In this document: positions 9,384-18,900 of the stretch, in pieces
Layout of the letters: every line of letters starts with the position of its first letter
How positions within the stretch are numbered: position 1 is the stretch's first letter
From: Rhizobium mesosinicum
GTDB lineage: Bacteria > Pseudomonadota > Alphaproteobacteria > Rhizobiales > Rhizobiaceae
Reading direction: 5' to 3'
Assembly (NCBI RefSeq): GCF_019511345.1
Contig: NZ_JAEUAK010000010.1
Coordinates: forward strand, 124,001-188,000
Length of the DNA stretch: 64,000 bases
Made by a program: the position numbers and the translations under genes
Notes under the pieces: generated by a model
What the model was told of the DNA's origin: nothing
Seen by the model: the letters and a program-made list of their open reading frames with translations, nothing else
Database searches by the model: none

Positions 9384-10304
9384 ATGGATAACACGGGACT
9401 GTCTCTCGACAGAATGCGCACCTTTGTTCGCGTTGCCGAACGGGGCAATCTGTCTACGGTGGCAAGGGAGCTCGGCATCGGTCAATCAACAGTGACCCGC
9501 CATCTCAAAGAACTCGAAGACGCAGTCGGTGTCCCTCTCCTCAGCCGAACCACGCGCCGCGTAACCCTCACCGACGAGGGCAGCCGCTATTATTTGAACT
9601 GCCTTCAGGTATTGCGCCTCGTCGAGCAGGCTACCGAGGAAGCCAGAAACGCCCGTCGGGCTGCCGCGGGCTCGGTCAGGCTTTCGTGCACCGCAGCGCT
9701 TGGCGTGATGCACATCACCCGCCTCATCTTCGAATTTCAGGATCAGCATCCTGACATCAGCGTCGATCTCAACTTGACCGACGAGCGCATCGACCTGGTT
9801 CGCGAAGGTGTTGACGTGGCACTCCGGCTTGGACCTCTCACCGACAGCTCCATGAAGCTTCATGCGCTCGGAAAAAGCCATCGGCTGCTGGTCGGCGCTC
9901 CCGCTTATTTCTCCGCCCACGGACGGCCGGAGCGCCCGGATGATCTCTCGCGACATGAAGCTATCATCATGTCCAATATAGCCGGGAGCGATCAGATAGC
10001 TCTCTCCTCCAGGAACGGTGCGAATTTGACGGTTCCGGTCAATGGGAAGCTGCGCACCGATCACGGGCTTGCGGCGCGCGAAGCCCTTGCTGCAGGACGC
10101 GGCATTGGTCCCGCCCACCTTTGGCTGGTCCACGATCTCTTGGAAAACGGCCGGCTCGAGGCCGTCCTCGAAGACTATCGCCCGTCGCCGGTCCCGCTAA
10201 GCCTGCTCATCGTGCCCGAGCGTTCCGCCATTGCCCGTGTTCGCCTCCTCACCGACTTCCTTGTCGCCGAGGTTTCCAAACTGCCGGGAATCCGGCCATC
10301 GTGA
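9384..10304 (+). CDS. LysR-family transcriptional regulator
   Basis: The 306-aa protein has the LysR HTH at residues ~8-66 (FVRVAERGNLSTVARELG, then QSTVTRHLKELE and LLSRTTRRVTLT) and a periplasmic-binding-protein-like effector domain. ATG 9384 (MDNTGLSLDRM) is preferred over a TTG four codons earlier. A CTTGAC and a CTATAT resembling rhizobial -35 and -10 boxes occur at about 9321-9355, but their spacing of 20 nt is long. Its stop is two bases from the stop of the convergent NmrA-like gene, and the ABC exporter diverges on the other side. The target is unknown. Confidence 0.9.
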   Translation: MDNTGLSLDRMRTFVRVAERGNLSTVARELGIGQSTVTRHLKELEDAVGVPLLSRTTRRVTLTDEGSRYYLNCLQVLRLVEQATEEARNARRAAAGSVRLSCTAALGVMHITRLIFEFQDQHPDISVDLNLTDERIDLVREGVDVALRLGPLTDSSMKLHALGKSHRLLVGAPAYFSAHGRPERPDDLSRHEAIIMSNIAGSDQIALSSRNGANLTVPVNGKLRTDHGLAAREALAAGRGIGPAHLWLVHDLLENGRLEAVLEDYRPSPVPLSLLIVPERSAIARVRLLTDFLVAEVSKLPGIRPS

Positions 10305-10305
10305 C

Positions 10306-11259
10306 TTAGAGCCCGAAAGATCGCTTGTCGCCGCGCCAGCCCGTGGTACGAAGATACTGCTCCCAATCGAGCGTGTCTGGATTCAGGCGACGGCTCCATT
10401 CCAGGTCGTGCTCCCTGCCGAAGTAACCATATTCAACAACATACTCGACCATCCCCAGAATCTCGCGCACGAGAAGTTCGTTGGCGGCAAACTCTGGAAA
10501 ATACTGCAGCAGGCCATCCCTGGTGAAAGCATTTCGATATTCCGCCTTGAGGCCGGTTACCTCCCGGAAGGTTTCGACCATCTCGCGCGGAGAGATGATA
10601 TCGCCGACGATGGGCAGGGTTTTCCCGTTGTAGCGCTCGGGATTTGAGAAAATTTCGAGCACGACTGGCCCGGTCGCCGTGAGCGGATCGACAAAAGGCG
10701 CTCGAAAATCTTCGGGAAGATAGATTGGCATCGCGAGCGTGTCACCTTCCATGCGCGGCGGATAATATTCGAGAAGATTCGAGTAGAAGAACGCCAGCAT
10801 GACGAAGGAATGAGAGATCGGCAAACCACGAATATAGTCTGCGACGCGCGCTTTGTCGGTGAAGTGCGGAGCAAACTTGGTCCCGCCGGTGATGGCGTCG
10901 ACATTCTCGAGCGTGCTAAAAATAATATGTCCGACTCCCGCCTCAACCGCCGCATCCGCCAGTTGGCGCCCGATAGGAGCCTCTGTCGTCTCCGGTGGCG
11001 CGATGGGCGGCGTCATCAGAAATGCCCCCTCCGCACCTTCGAAGGCGGCAACGAAATCTTTCTGAAAGCCAAGCTGAAGGGGAACGGCGACAATTTCGGC
11101 TCCAAGTTTCTCCAGACTGAGAGCCTCGGGCGAATCCTTTTTACGGGTTAGGGCGCGGACGCGGAAACGTTCGCTGCGAAGGAGCGAAGTTGCGACGCTG
11201 CGACCTTGCTTGCTGGTTGCACCGACGACTGCGATAAGTGGCTTATCATTTGCTGACAT
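10306..11259 (-). CDS. NmrA-like NAD(P)-binding protein
   Basis: The 317-aa atypical short-chain dehydrogenase/reductase has a Rossmann nucleotide-binding motif VVGATSKQGRSVA near residue 11, variant of GxxGxxG, and lacks an obvious YxxxK active site. This fits the NmrA/HSCARG group, which senses NAD(P)H or acts on quinones and phenolics. ATG 11259 (MSANDKPL) is chosen because AAGGT precedes it; a 99-nt upstream extension is open but unsupported. It converges on the second LysR gene with stops almost touching. Substrate and partner are not known. Confidence 0.8.
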   Translation of the reverse strand: MSANDKPLIAVVGATSKQGRSVATSLLRSERFRVRALTRKKDSPEALSLEKLGAEIVAVPLQLGFQKDFVAAFEGAEGAFLMTPPIAPPETTEAPIGRQLADAAVEAGVGHIIFSTLENVDAITGGTKFAPHFTDKARVADYIRGLPISHSFVMLAFFYSNLLEYYPPRMEGDTLAMPIYLPEDFRAPFVDPLTATGPVVLEIFSNPERYNGKTLPIVGDIISPREMVETFREVTGLKAEYRNAFTRDGLLQYFPEFAANELLVREILGMVEYVVEYGYFGREHDLEWSRRLNPDTLDWEQYLRTTGWRGDKRSFGL

Positions 11260-11454
11260 GGTTGTACCTTGACCTTTCTCCTGTCCCTGGCTGCCGATTG
11301 CAGAGCCAGGCGTAAAACTGAAGAGAACTGCCGGCTGATGCCGATAGCTCAGATCCAAGAGTCAAGTTAGGTCATCAAGCTTTCTTGCTGTAGGCATGAG
11401 CAATGCATATGATAATGCCGTTTTATGGATAAATACGCGCTGCCCACGCCGGTA

Positions 11455-12366
11455 TCAGCCGCTGAACGGGCTGGCCTTTGCCGCATAAAAACGCTGAAGC
11501 CCGACCCATCGCCCCGGCGTGACCCCATAGGCTTTCTTGAAGTGCCGGATGAAATGCGCCTGATCGGCAAAACCGGTAGCGGCGGCCACATCAGCAAACC
11601 CCTCGCCTTCGCCCATCAGCGCCTTCGCCTGCTGCAACCGCCGCATCAGCATGTAACGATGCGGGCTGGTGGCGAAGGCCGTGCGGAAATGCCGTGACAG
11701 GGTGAAACGGTCGAGGCCGGTAATGTTCTCCAGTTCACCCGAGCGCACGGGCCTGAGCGCATGCGCCTCCAGATAATCGCGCGCCGCCCGCACCTGCTTC
11801 CACGCAACAGCGCCCAGCGCCCGACGGCGCACCTGCGCATGCCGCGACAGGCCCCCGGCCACCCGACTGACGAAATCGTCGACGAAAAGCTCGTCCAGCT
11901 CCTGATCGAGCTCACCAAGGGCTGCAAGCAGCACTTGCGCCAGTGCCCCATCGGCGATGACTGGCTGATCGACGAAAGGCAGCCCGATCTTCTCCGCCTC
12001 CAGGCATTCCATCAGCAGCGCCGGCTCCATGTAGAGCATGCGGTAATGCAGCCCGTCCTCGGTTCCCGCCCCGCCGTCATGTTCCTCGTCCGGATGCAGC
12101 ACGATCACCTGCCCCGGCATGCTGAACCGCCGCTCGCCGCGATAGGTGAAGGTCTGCACGCCGTGTAGGGTAACGCCGAGCGCATAGGTATCGTGCCGGT
12201 GCGGCTCGAACATATTGCCTGAGAACTGCGCCTCGATGCGCTCGATGCCCGGAAAGGCAGGCGCAGTCAGAATGCCGCCCGCAGGCGCCAGAATGCCGCT
12301 GCGTCCCTGCGGCTCGCACAAACGTTCAAGACCCTCGAAGACCTGCGGCGTTAGATCCTGGCTCAA
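11455..12366 (-). CDS. AraC-family transcriptional regulator
   Basis: The 303-aa protein has an N-terminal cupin-like AraC_binding domain (EPHRHDTYALGVTLHGVQ near residue 52, then a beta-barrel) and a C-terminal double HTH. The second HTH reads FADVAAATGFADQAHFIRHFKKAYGVTPG near residue 265. This arrangement senses a small effector and activates nearby genes. No ATG fits; the start is TTG 12366, only about 30 bp from the divergent DUF2000 gene start, so the two genes would share a very short regulatory region. Confidence 0.85.
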   Translation of the reverse strand: MSQDLTPQVFEGLERLCEPQGRSGILAPAGGILTAPAFPGIERIEAQFSGNMFEPHRHDTYALGVTLHGVQTFTYRGERRFSMPGQVIVLHPDEEHDGGAGTEDGLHYRMLYMEPALLMECLEAEKIGLPFVDQPVIADGALAQVLLAALGELDQELDELFVDDFVSRVAGGLSRHAQVRRRALGAVAWKQVRAARDYLEAHALRPVRSGELENITGLDRFTLSRHFRTAFATSPHRYMLMRRLQQAKALMGEGEGFADVAAATGFADQAHFIRHFKKAYGVTPGRWVGLQRFYAAKASPFSG

Positions 12367-12398
12367 CGCGTTTCGATACCCTGATGAAAGAAACTGGA

Positions 12399-12806
12399 AT
12401 GTTTGATACCAAAATTGCGATCGTCCTGCGAAACAATCTTGCCGGCTGGCAAAAGCTGAATGTTACAGCCTTCCTCTCGACAGGCATTGTCGGGCAATAT
12501 CCCGAGATCATCGGCGAACCCTATAAGGATCGTGCTGGCAATCTCTACAACCCGCTATCCATCCAGCCGATCATTGTCTTGTCGGCCGACGAAGCGACGA
12601 TCTCGGCCATCCACCGCCGCGCGCTGGAGCGCGAAGTGACTTCCTCGATCTTCATCGAAGAGATGTTTGCAACCGGCCATGACGCAGCCAACCGCGCCGT
12701 CTTCGCGGAATACGCCCCTGATGACGCAAAGGTGGTCGGCATTGCGCTCCGAGCTGACAAGAAGATCGTCGACAAGATCACCAAGGGCGCAACGATGCAG
12801 CATTGA
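12399..12806 (+). CDS. DUF2000 family protein
   Basis: The 135-aa protein matches the DUF2000 pattern: KIAIVLRNNLAGWQKLNVTA at the N-terminus, a central IQPIIVLSADEATI and a C-terminal VVGIALRADKKIVDKITKGA. The fold is related to peptidyl-tRNA hydrolase 2, but the function is not established. ATG 12399 (MFDTKIA) is preferred over ATG 12384 because a TGGA precedes it and homologues begin there by my recollection. It is divergent from the AraC gene and ends 18 bp before a strong bidirectional terminator. Confidence 0.75.
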   Translation: MFDTKIAIVLRNNLAGWQKLNVTAFLSTGIVGQYPEIIGEPYKDRAGNLYNPLSIQPIIVLSADEATISAIHRRALEREVTSSIFIEEMFATGHDAANRAVFAEYAPDDAKVVGIALRADKKIVDKITKGATMQH

Positions 12807-12824
12807 AGCAACCGGCAGAACGAA

Positions 12825-12850
12825 AGAGGCCGGGCGATGACCCGGCCTCT
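12825..12850. terminator. Bidirectional Rho-independent terminator
   Basis: A perfect 10-bp stem AGAGGCCGGG / CCCGGCCTCT with a 6-nt loop is flanked by AAAG on one side and TTTGT on the other. It sits between the convergent DUF2000 and OmpA-like genes and can serve both. Confidence 0.8.
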
Positions 12851-12870
12851 TTGTCGTCTGGTGCGACCGA

Positions 12871-13536
12871 TCAGCCCTGTGTGATCGGCGCGATCTGGAT
12901 TTCGACGCGGCGGTTCTGCGCGCGGCCCGCTTCGGTCGCATTGGAAGCGATCGGCTGCGACGGACCGTAGCCGACGGCCGAAACGCGGCGCTGGTCGATG
13001 CCCTGGCCGCCGAGATAATCGGCGACGGCCAGCGCGCGGCGCTGCGACAGATCCTGGTTATGCTGCAGGCTGCCGGTAGAATCCGTATGACCGTTGATGT
13101 CGATCAGCGTGCGATTGAACTTGCGCAGCACGATCGCGACAGAATTCAGCGTCGGATAGAAGCCCGGCTTCACCGCATCCTGGTCGATATCGAAGGTGAT
13201 GTTCGAGGGCATGTTGAGGATGATGTTGTCGCCCTGGCGGGTGACTGAAATGCCGGTGCCTTCGAGCTGGGCGCGAAGCTCGGCTTCCTGCTGGTCCATG
13301 TAGTTGCCGATCGCGCCGCCGGCGAGCGCACCGAGCCCGGCGCCGATCAGCGCCGCATTGCGCTTGCCGTGGCCGCCGCCGCCGACGGCGACACCGACGA
13401 GAGCGCCGCCGAGCGCGCCAAGGGCAGCACCGCCGGCGGTATTGGATACCTTCTGCTCGCCAGTATAGGGATCGGTCGTCGTGCAAGCCGAGAGGTAACT
13501 CGCCGCAACGGCCAGAAGGACAAATTTCTTGATCAT
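12871..13536 (-). CDS. OmpA-family lipoprotein with glycine-zipper segment
   Basis: The 221-aa protein starts with a lipoprotein signal ending SYLSAC (Cys about residue 18). A glycine-zipper follows (AGGAALGALGGALVG then IGAGLGALAGGAIGNYM, residues ~33-80), then an OmpA C-terminal peptidoglycan-binding domain. That domain holds DINGHTDSTGS near 150 and LSQRRALAVADYL near 170, ending QNRRVEIQIAP. This matches the YiaD/Pal-like group that tethers the outer membrane to peptidoglycan. ATG 13536 is used; a much longer open frame upstream belongs to the degraded HxlR region and is not part of this gene. It is transcribed toward the shared terminator at 12825. Confidence 0.9.
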   Translation of the reverse strand: MIKKFVLLAVAASYLSACTTTDPYTGEQKVSNTAGGAALGALGGALVGVAVGGGGHGKRNAALIGAGLGALAGGAIGNYMDQQEAELRAQLEGTGISVTRQGDNIILNMPSNITFDIDQDAVKPGFYPTLNSVAIVLRKFNRTLIDINGHTDSTGSLQHNQDLSQRRALAVADYLGGQGIDQRRVSAVGYGPSQPIASNATEAGRAQNRRVEIQIAPITQG

Positions 13537-13720
13537 GGACAGGAGGTTCTCCGTTCGAAGCTGGTGCGAGCAGATATTAGGGAATGCGGCAACAAGATGA
13601 AGATACCAATCTGTTAAGCCAAATTCCCCATGGGAAACATCGGTCTGTTGCAGCCGCGCACCGATATCACCAGCTTTATTGGCAAACCGCAGGACTTCAG
13701 TCGAGCCCGCGACGTTTGGC

Positions 13721-14034
13721 TTAGGCCGCCTGTGCCTCATCCATGCGTGCGGAGTTTGCAACGACCCACTCGGCAAGCCCCGAACCGGATCCAGAAACTC
13801 CCGGCCGATATCCGTCAGCGCATACTCGACCTGCGGCGGCATGGTGGGTGTGACGGCCCGGGAAACGAAGCCGTTTTCCTCCAGTTCCCGCAATGTCGAC
13901 GCCAGTACCTTCTGGCTGATCTCGCCCACTTCGCGGCGCAAGGCGTTGAAGCGCAGCGGACCATGACCCAGCACGCGCACCACCGTGCCGCTCAACGAAC
14001 CATTCGTAGTCTGGTTACCGTTGGAAACCATCAT
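13721..14034 (-). pseudogene. HxlR-family regulator, apparently damaged
   Basis: The minus strand encodes a clear HxlR winged helix: GPLRFNALRREVGEISQKVL, LASTLRELEENGFVSR and PPQVEYALTDIGREFL. Two lesions are visible. The N-terminal CPV...GxKW segment usual in this family is missing between NGS and VVRVLG, as though about a dozen codons were deleted. After DPVRG the frame reads on without a stop, but shifting by one base in a GGGG run gives LAEWVVANSARMDEAQAA and a stop, the expected C-terminus. HxlR proteins often repress divergent oxidoreductases in response to electrophiles, and the divergent neighbour is such an enzyme. A sequencing error at the homopolymer could explain the frameshift but not the missing segment. 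Confidence 0.7.
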
Positions 14035-14047
14035 ATAGGAGGTTACC

Positions 14048-14631
14048 TTGAATTCTAAGCCCGTATCGCCGTTATTATCGGCTCCACCCGATTTGCCGAC
14101 GCGCCGGCACAATGGATATTGAAACAGGCTGAAGCACGAGAAGATCTTGATGTCGAGCTGATCGACCTGCGCGATCATCCGCTCCCCTTCTTCGATGAGA
14201 TAGCATCCAATCTGTGGATGCCGAGCCAGAATCCCGAAGCGGTTCGCTGGCAGCAGACGGTCGGGCGCTTCGACGGCTATATCTTCGTCGTCGCCGAATA
14301 TAACCACTCGATCACCGCCTCCCTGAAAAACGCCCTCGACCAGGCTTATAAGGAATGGAACCGCAAGCCCTTCACCGCCATCGGCTATGGCGGCACCGGT
14401 GCGACACGTGCAATCGAGCATCTCCGGGGGATCGGCGTGGAGCTGCAGATGGTCTCCACTCATGCGGCCGTCCATATAGGCGGCGGCGACTTCATGGCCA
14501 TCCATCCGGCCTTCGGCAAAAAGCCGATCAGCGAGATCGAGGCGAACCTGCTGCCGACGGCAAAGACTGCCCTCGACGAACTGGCGTGGTGGGCCAAGGC
14601 GACGATGGCTGCCAAGGCCGCTGAGGCTTGA
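14048..14631 (+). pseudogene. NADPH-dependent FMN reductase, frameshifted near start
   Basis: A TTG at 14048 has AGGAGG five bases upstream and begins M-N-S-K-P. One base is then missing in the CCC run at 14060-14062: in the next frame the protein continues RIAVIIGSTRFADAPAQWIL and runs through to 14631. That segment holds the GSTR phosphate-binding motif of flavodoxin-like NADPH:FMN/quinone reductases, and further on come VVAEYNHSITASLKNALD and KPFTAIGYGG. A TAA lies directly before the correct frame, so no start codon can supply the GSTR motif. Starting at TTG 14119 would lose it. Either a real inactivating deletion or a base-call error; the HxlR gene is its divergent partner. Confidence 0.7.
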
Positions 14632-14643
14632 GCTAAATAAAAC

Positions 14644-14670
14644 CGCGCGGCGAGTATGGCTTGCCGCGCG
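14644..14670 (-). terminator. Rho-independent terminator of the flagellin gene
   Basis: Eight-base-pair stem CGCGCGGC / GCCGCGCG; on the minus strand it is followed by GGTTTTATTT. It lies 20 bp past the flagellin stop and may also slow transcription from the reductase side. Confidence 0.75.
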
Positions 14671-14690
14671 CTTATGATTCTGTGTCAGGC

Positions 14691-15689
14691 TCAGAACTTC
14701 TGGAAGAGCTGACGAACCGTGTCATAGGAGGCGTTGGCGATACTCAGCGACTGCAGGCCGAGCTGCTGCTGGGTCTGCAGTGCCCTGAGCTTGCTTGATT
14801 CCTCTTCCATATCGGCGTCCACCAGGCGGCCGATGCCTTCGGTCAGGTTGTCGGACAGGTTCTTGGCGAATTCGTCCTGCATGCTGATGCGCCGTTCCAG
14901 TGCGCCAAAAGCCGAGCCAACAGTCGTGAGTTGTCCGAGCGCAGCATCGACGACGCCGATCATGTCGTTCAGGTCTTGTTTGCTGGTGGTGGCCGTCAGC
15001 CCGATTTCCACCTGGCCGGCTGTATTGCCGTTCTTGCTCTTCGTCAGCACCCAGGTCTGCGCCGTGCCGAGCTCGGTTGCGAAGAAGGCGGAGGTCAGCA
15101 CGCCATATTCGCCTGTGCCGCCTGCCCGGTCGTCGATCACATAGCGCGCATCCTTGGAGGAGGTCGCACCGCTCGGCGGGATATCGATATGATAGCTCAA
15201 CATGCCGACCGATACCGTACCGTCCGAATTGCGGATGAAAGAGGCCGGAATCTGGCGTGGCTTCGTCGGCGTGGTCGTATTGTCGAGGATGATCCAGTTG
15301 TCGTCGTTGAAGCCTGCGCCCTCGGAAACGCTGCGCAGCTGCGCCTTCAACTGGTCTAGTTCTTCGTTGATCTTAGTCTTGTCGACGCCCTGCTCGGTTG
15401 CGGCGACAAGTTTTGCCTTGATCTCGGTGACGACGTCGATGACGCTGTCGACACCAGCGGATGCCGTGCCCATGGTGGCGGCAGCCATGCCGAGAGCATC
15501 CTGAACTGCAGAAAGTGCCTTGTTGTCGTGACGCGCAGTCGTCGCAACCGACCAATAAGCGGCGTTATCCCTGGATTTTTCGACACGCAGACCCGTCGTG
15601 ATATGGTTCTGCGTCACCGTCATGTTCCGATTGATGTCACGCAGCACATGAAGCGCCGCATCCACGGAGGTGCGCTGATAAATACTCAC
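14691..15689 (-). CDS. Flagellin (orphan copy)
   Basis: The 332-aa protein has both conserved flagellin ends: an N-terminal D0/D1 coiled coil (SVDAALHVLRDINRNMTVTQ, ITTGLRVEKSRDNAAYW) and a C-terminal one (RLVDADMEEESSKLRALQTQ, then QSLSIANASYDTVRQLFQKF). The variable centre is about 150 residues. It would be exported through the flagellar type III system and polymerise into filament. Start is GTG 15689 (VSIYQRTS), with TTTTGGAG eight bases upstream; an open extension upstream is Cys-rich and unlikely. No other flagellar gene is in the window, so this copy lies outside the main flagellar region. It has its own terminator. Confidence 0.88.
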   Translation of the reverse strand: MSIYQRTSVDAALHVLRDINRNMTVTQNHITTGLRVEKSRDNAAYWSVATTARHDNKALSAVQDALGMAAATMGTASAGVDSVIDVVTEIKAKLVAATEQGVDKTKINEELDQLKAQLRSVSEGAGFNDDNWIILDNTTTPTKPRQIPASFIRNSDGTVSVGMLSYHIDIPPSGATSSKDARYVIDDRAGGTGEYGVLTSAFFATELGTAQTWVLTKSKNGNTAGQVEIGLTATTSKQDLNDMIGVVDAALGQLTTVGSAFGALERRISMQDEFAKNLSDNLTEGIGRLVDADMEEESSKLRALQTQQQLGLQSLSIANASYDTVRQLFQKF

Positions 15690-15907
15690 GGTACGAACTC
15701 CAAAAACACAACAGACGCAACAGAACAGCATATACCGGATTCAAGCGGACGCTCATGCCCGCCGTCGCTGGAAAATCAGCGCAGTGGCCTTCGAAAAAAC
15801 TGAGAAGGCCGGCCGGTTACCGATCGCAATCATTGCCGGTCATGCTTAATAAACGGCTAAAGTTCAGAAGTAATTTAGCTTATTTCACAAGACTTCACAC
15901 ACCATAA

Positions 15908-15939
15908 AAGCGCCCGCCGGAGAGATCCGGCAGGCGCTT
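15908..15939 (-). terminator. Rho-independent terminator of the RND operon
   Basis: Minus strand AAGCGCC-t-GCCGG pairs with CCGGC-g-GGCGCTT, followed by TTAT. It sits about 30 bp past the RND permease stop codon. Confidence 0.7.
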
Positions 15940-15970
15940 CCGAAAGTATTGAAAAGGCTTATTCGCCCTC

Positions 15971-18900
15971 TTACTCAGCCGCCTGAAGCTGCTTTTCCGG
16001 ACCAGGTTTTGGCCGCGTAGCCTGGGTCATTTCCTCGTGCAGGCGCGCTTCTTCATGGGCGTGCGGCTTGGCGAAGCGGGCAATCAGGAGATAGGCGACA
16101 GGCGTGATGAACAGCGTCACCAGCGTCGCAAAGCCGAGACCGCCGACGATAACCCAGCCGAGCGCCACGCGCGCTTCCGCACCCGCGCCATGCGCGAAGA
16201 CCAGGGGAACTCCCCCAAGAATGGTCGCGATCATCGTCATCATGACCGGCCGCAGGCGAAGTGCGCAGGCCTTCTCGATGGACGAGCGCACATCCTCGCC
16301 ACGGTCGCGCAGCTGGTTGGCGAATTCCACGATCAGGATGCCGTTCTTCGCCATGACGCCGACAAGCAGCACCAGGCCGATCTGGCTGTAGATGTTGAGA
16401 CTGGAGCCGGTGATGACAAGCGCGAAGACCGCGCATGCAAGACCGAGCGGCACCGTCGACATGATGATCAGCGACGACAGCACGCTTTCGAACTGTGCCG
16501 CGAGCACCAGGAAGATGATGACGATCGCAAAGCCGAAGGTCAGCGCCATGCCGCTGGAGTTCTCCTCCAGCGTCGCAGCTTCTGCGAGCGGCAGCAGGCG
16601 CGCGCCGGCCGGCAACAGCGGTGCTGCCATTTGCGTGACATTCTTCACGGCGTCGCCAAGCGACATACCGTCCTTCAGGCCGGCGGTGATCGCCACCGAG
16701 GCGAGCTGCTGCTCACGGTTCAGCTGTGGCGCAACCGAGCCTTCCTTCAGCGAGGCGATGACCGACATCGGCACGATCTTGCCGTCACCGGTCTTCAGGA
16801 AGACATTTTCGAGATCGGTTGGATCATCGATCGGCCGCATCGTCGAGGTCAGAAGCACCGGATAGGATTCGCCGTTGACGAAAACATCAACGACCGAGCG
16901 TCCCTCGAGCAGCGACTGGATGGCGGTGGACAGCCCGGTAATATCGATGCCGAGATCTGAGGCGCGTTCGCGATCGATCGCGACGGAGACTTGTGCCTGC
17001 GACGGTTCGTTGGTCAGGCGCGGCGTATCATACTGGCCGCTCGCATCGAGTTGCTGCACCAGTTTGGCGGCAGCGGCCGTCAGCGCCTCGTGATCGTTGC
17101 CGATCAGCGCCATCTGCAGACCGCTGCCGGCGCCACGGATGCGCAGGCTGTTCGACGAAATCGCGTTGCCGCGCAGCGCCGGCACCTTTGACGCGGCCTG
17201 ATTGATGTTGCGGACGATCTCTGCCTGCGTGCGGTCACGCTCGCCCCAGGGCGCCAGCGTCAGCACCATAAAGCCGCTATTGGAAGCGCCACCCTGGCCG
17301 GAGATCGAGAAGATGTTCCTGATATCGCCGCTATCGACGAGCGGCTGCAGGTATTCCTCCACGAGCTGCAGCTTGTCGCGCGTATATTCGAGGCTGGAAC
17401 CCTGCGGCGTCGTCAGCCGCATCATCACCATGGCGCGGTCTTCTTCCGGCGTCAGTTCGCTCTTGACCGTGCCGAAAGCGACAACGGCTGCGGCACCGAA
17501 GATGAGCGAGAAAACGATGACGACGACAGGCGCGTTCAGGCAGGCATGCAGCCCCGATTTGTAGAGGCCGGCAAAAGCCTCGCCGAAACGGCCGAGCAAT
17601 CCATGATCCTCGATCATCGGCTTGGTCAGCATACGCGAGGCGAGCATCGGACACAGCGTCAGCGCCACGATCGACGACAGACCGACCGAAAAAGCAAGCA
17701 CGAAACCGAATTCGCGGAACAGGCCCCCCACCTGTCCCGGCAGGAAAGAGAGCGGAATGAAGACGGCGGCAAGTGTGGCCGTCGTCGCGATGACAGCGAA
17801 GAACACCTCACGAGTGCCGAGCACGGCAGCCGCGCGTGGCCCCATGCCCTCGGAGCGGCGGCGCACGATGTTTTCGAGCACGACGATGGCGTCATCGACC
17901 ACGAGACCGGTCGCGAGCACGATCGCAAGCAGCGTCAGGATGTTGATCGAGAAGCCAACCATATAGATCGCCGCCAGCGTGCCGATCAGCGCCACCGGCA
18001 TCGAGACGGACGGGATCAGCGTCGCGCGCCAGTCGCGCAGGAAGAGATAGATGACGACGGTGACGATGACGGCCGAGAGCAGCAGCGCCAGCACCACTTC
18101 ATGAATCGCGCCCTCGATGAACACGGCGTCGTCGCTGGTGATCGCGATCGTCGTGCCCTTCGGCAGCGTCTTCGAAAGCTGGTCGACGGCAGCATGAATG
18201 CCGGTGGAAATATTCAGCGTATTCGACTGCGCTTGGCGGATGATGCCGAGACCGATGCCAGGCTTGCCGTTGGAGCGCAGCGCCGTCTCGCCGTCGCGCG
18301 GTCCGAGCGTCACGGTCGCGACATCGCCGAGGCGCACATTGTGCTGGAGGATGACGTTCTGGAAATCTTCAGGCGTCTGCAGGTTCGCCGTGGCACGCAC
18401 GACGATATCCTGCATCATGCTCTTCAGCGAACCGGCCGGCACGTCGAGTGCGGCATTGTCGAGCGCCTTGGTAAGATCGCCAACCGTCAGCCCGCGGCTT
18501 GCAAGCGCGCTCTGATCGACGTCGACACGGAAGACCTTTTCCTGATCGCCGTATTCTTCGACATCGGCCACGCCGTCGACAGATGCCAGGCGATCGACCA
18601 CTTCGTTTTCGACAAGCAGCGTCAGGTCATCCATGTTGAGCGTATCCGACGTCACCGCAAGGCGCATGATCGCAGAGGAATCGGAGTCCGCTTTGACGAT
18701 CTGCGGTGCGTCCGCCTCATCGGGCAGGTTCTGGGCGATGCGGCCGATGGCATCGCGCACGTCGTTGGCGGCAACGGCCAGATCGATGGAATCGGAAAAT
18801 TCCAGCGTCACGCGGCTCTGGCCGAACTGGGAAGTGGAAGAGATGGATTTGAGACCGCTGACGCGCGCAACCGCGCCTTCGATGACCTTTGTCAGTTCCT

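Noticed and set aside
12871..14505. A single 544-codon frame spanning OmpA-like protein and upstream sequence
   Set aside because: Only the last 221 codons match an OmpA lipoprotein with a signal peptide at 13536; the upstream part is the frameshifted HxlR gene and then antisense of the reductase, so it is not one protein.
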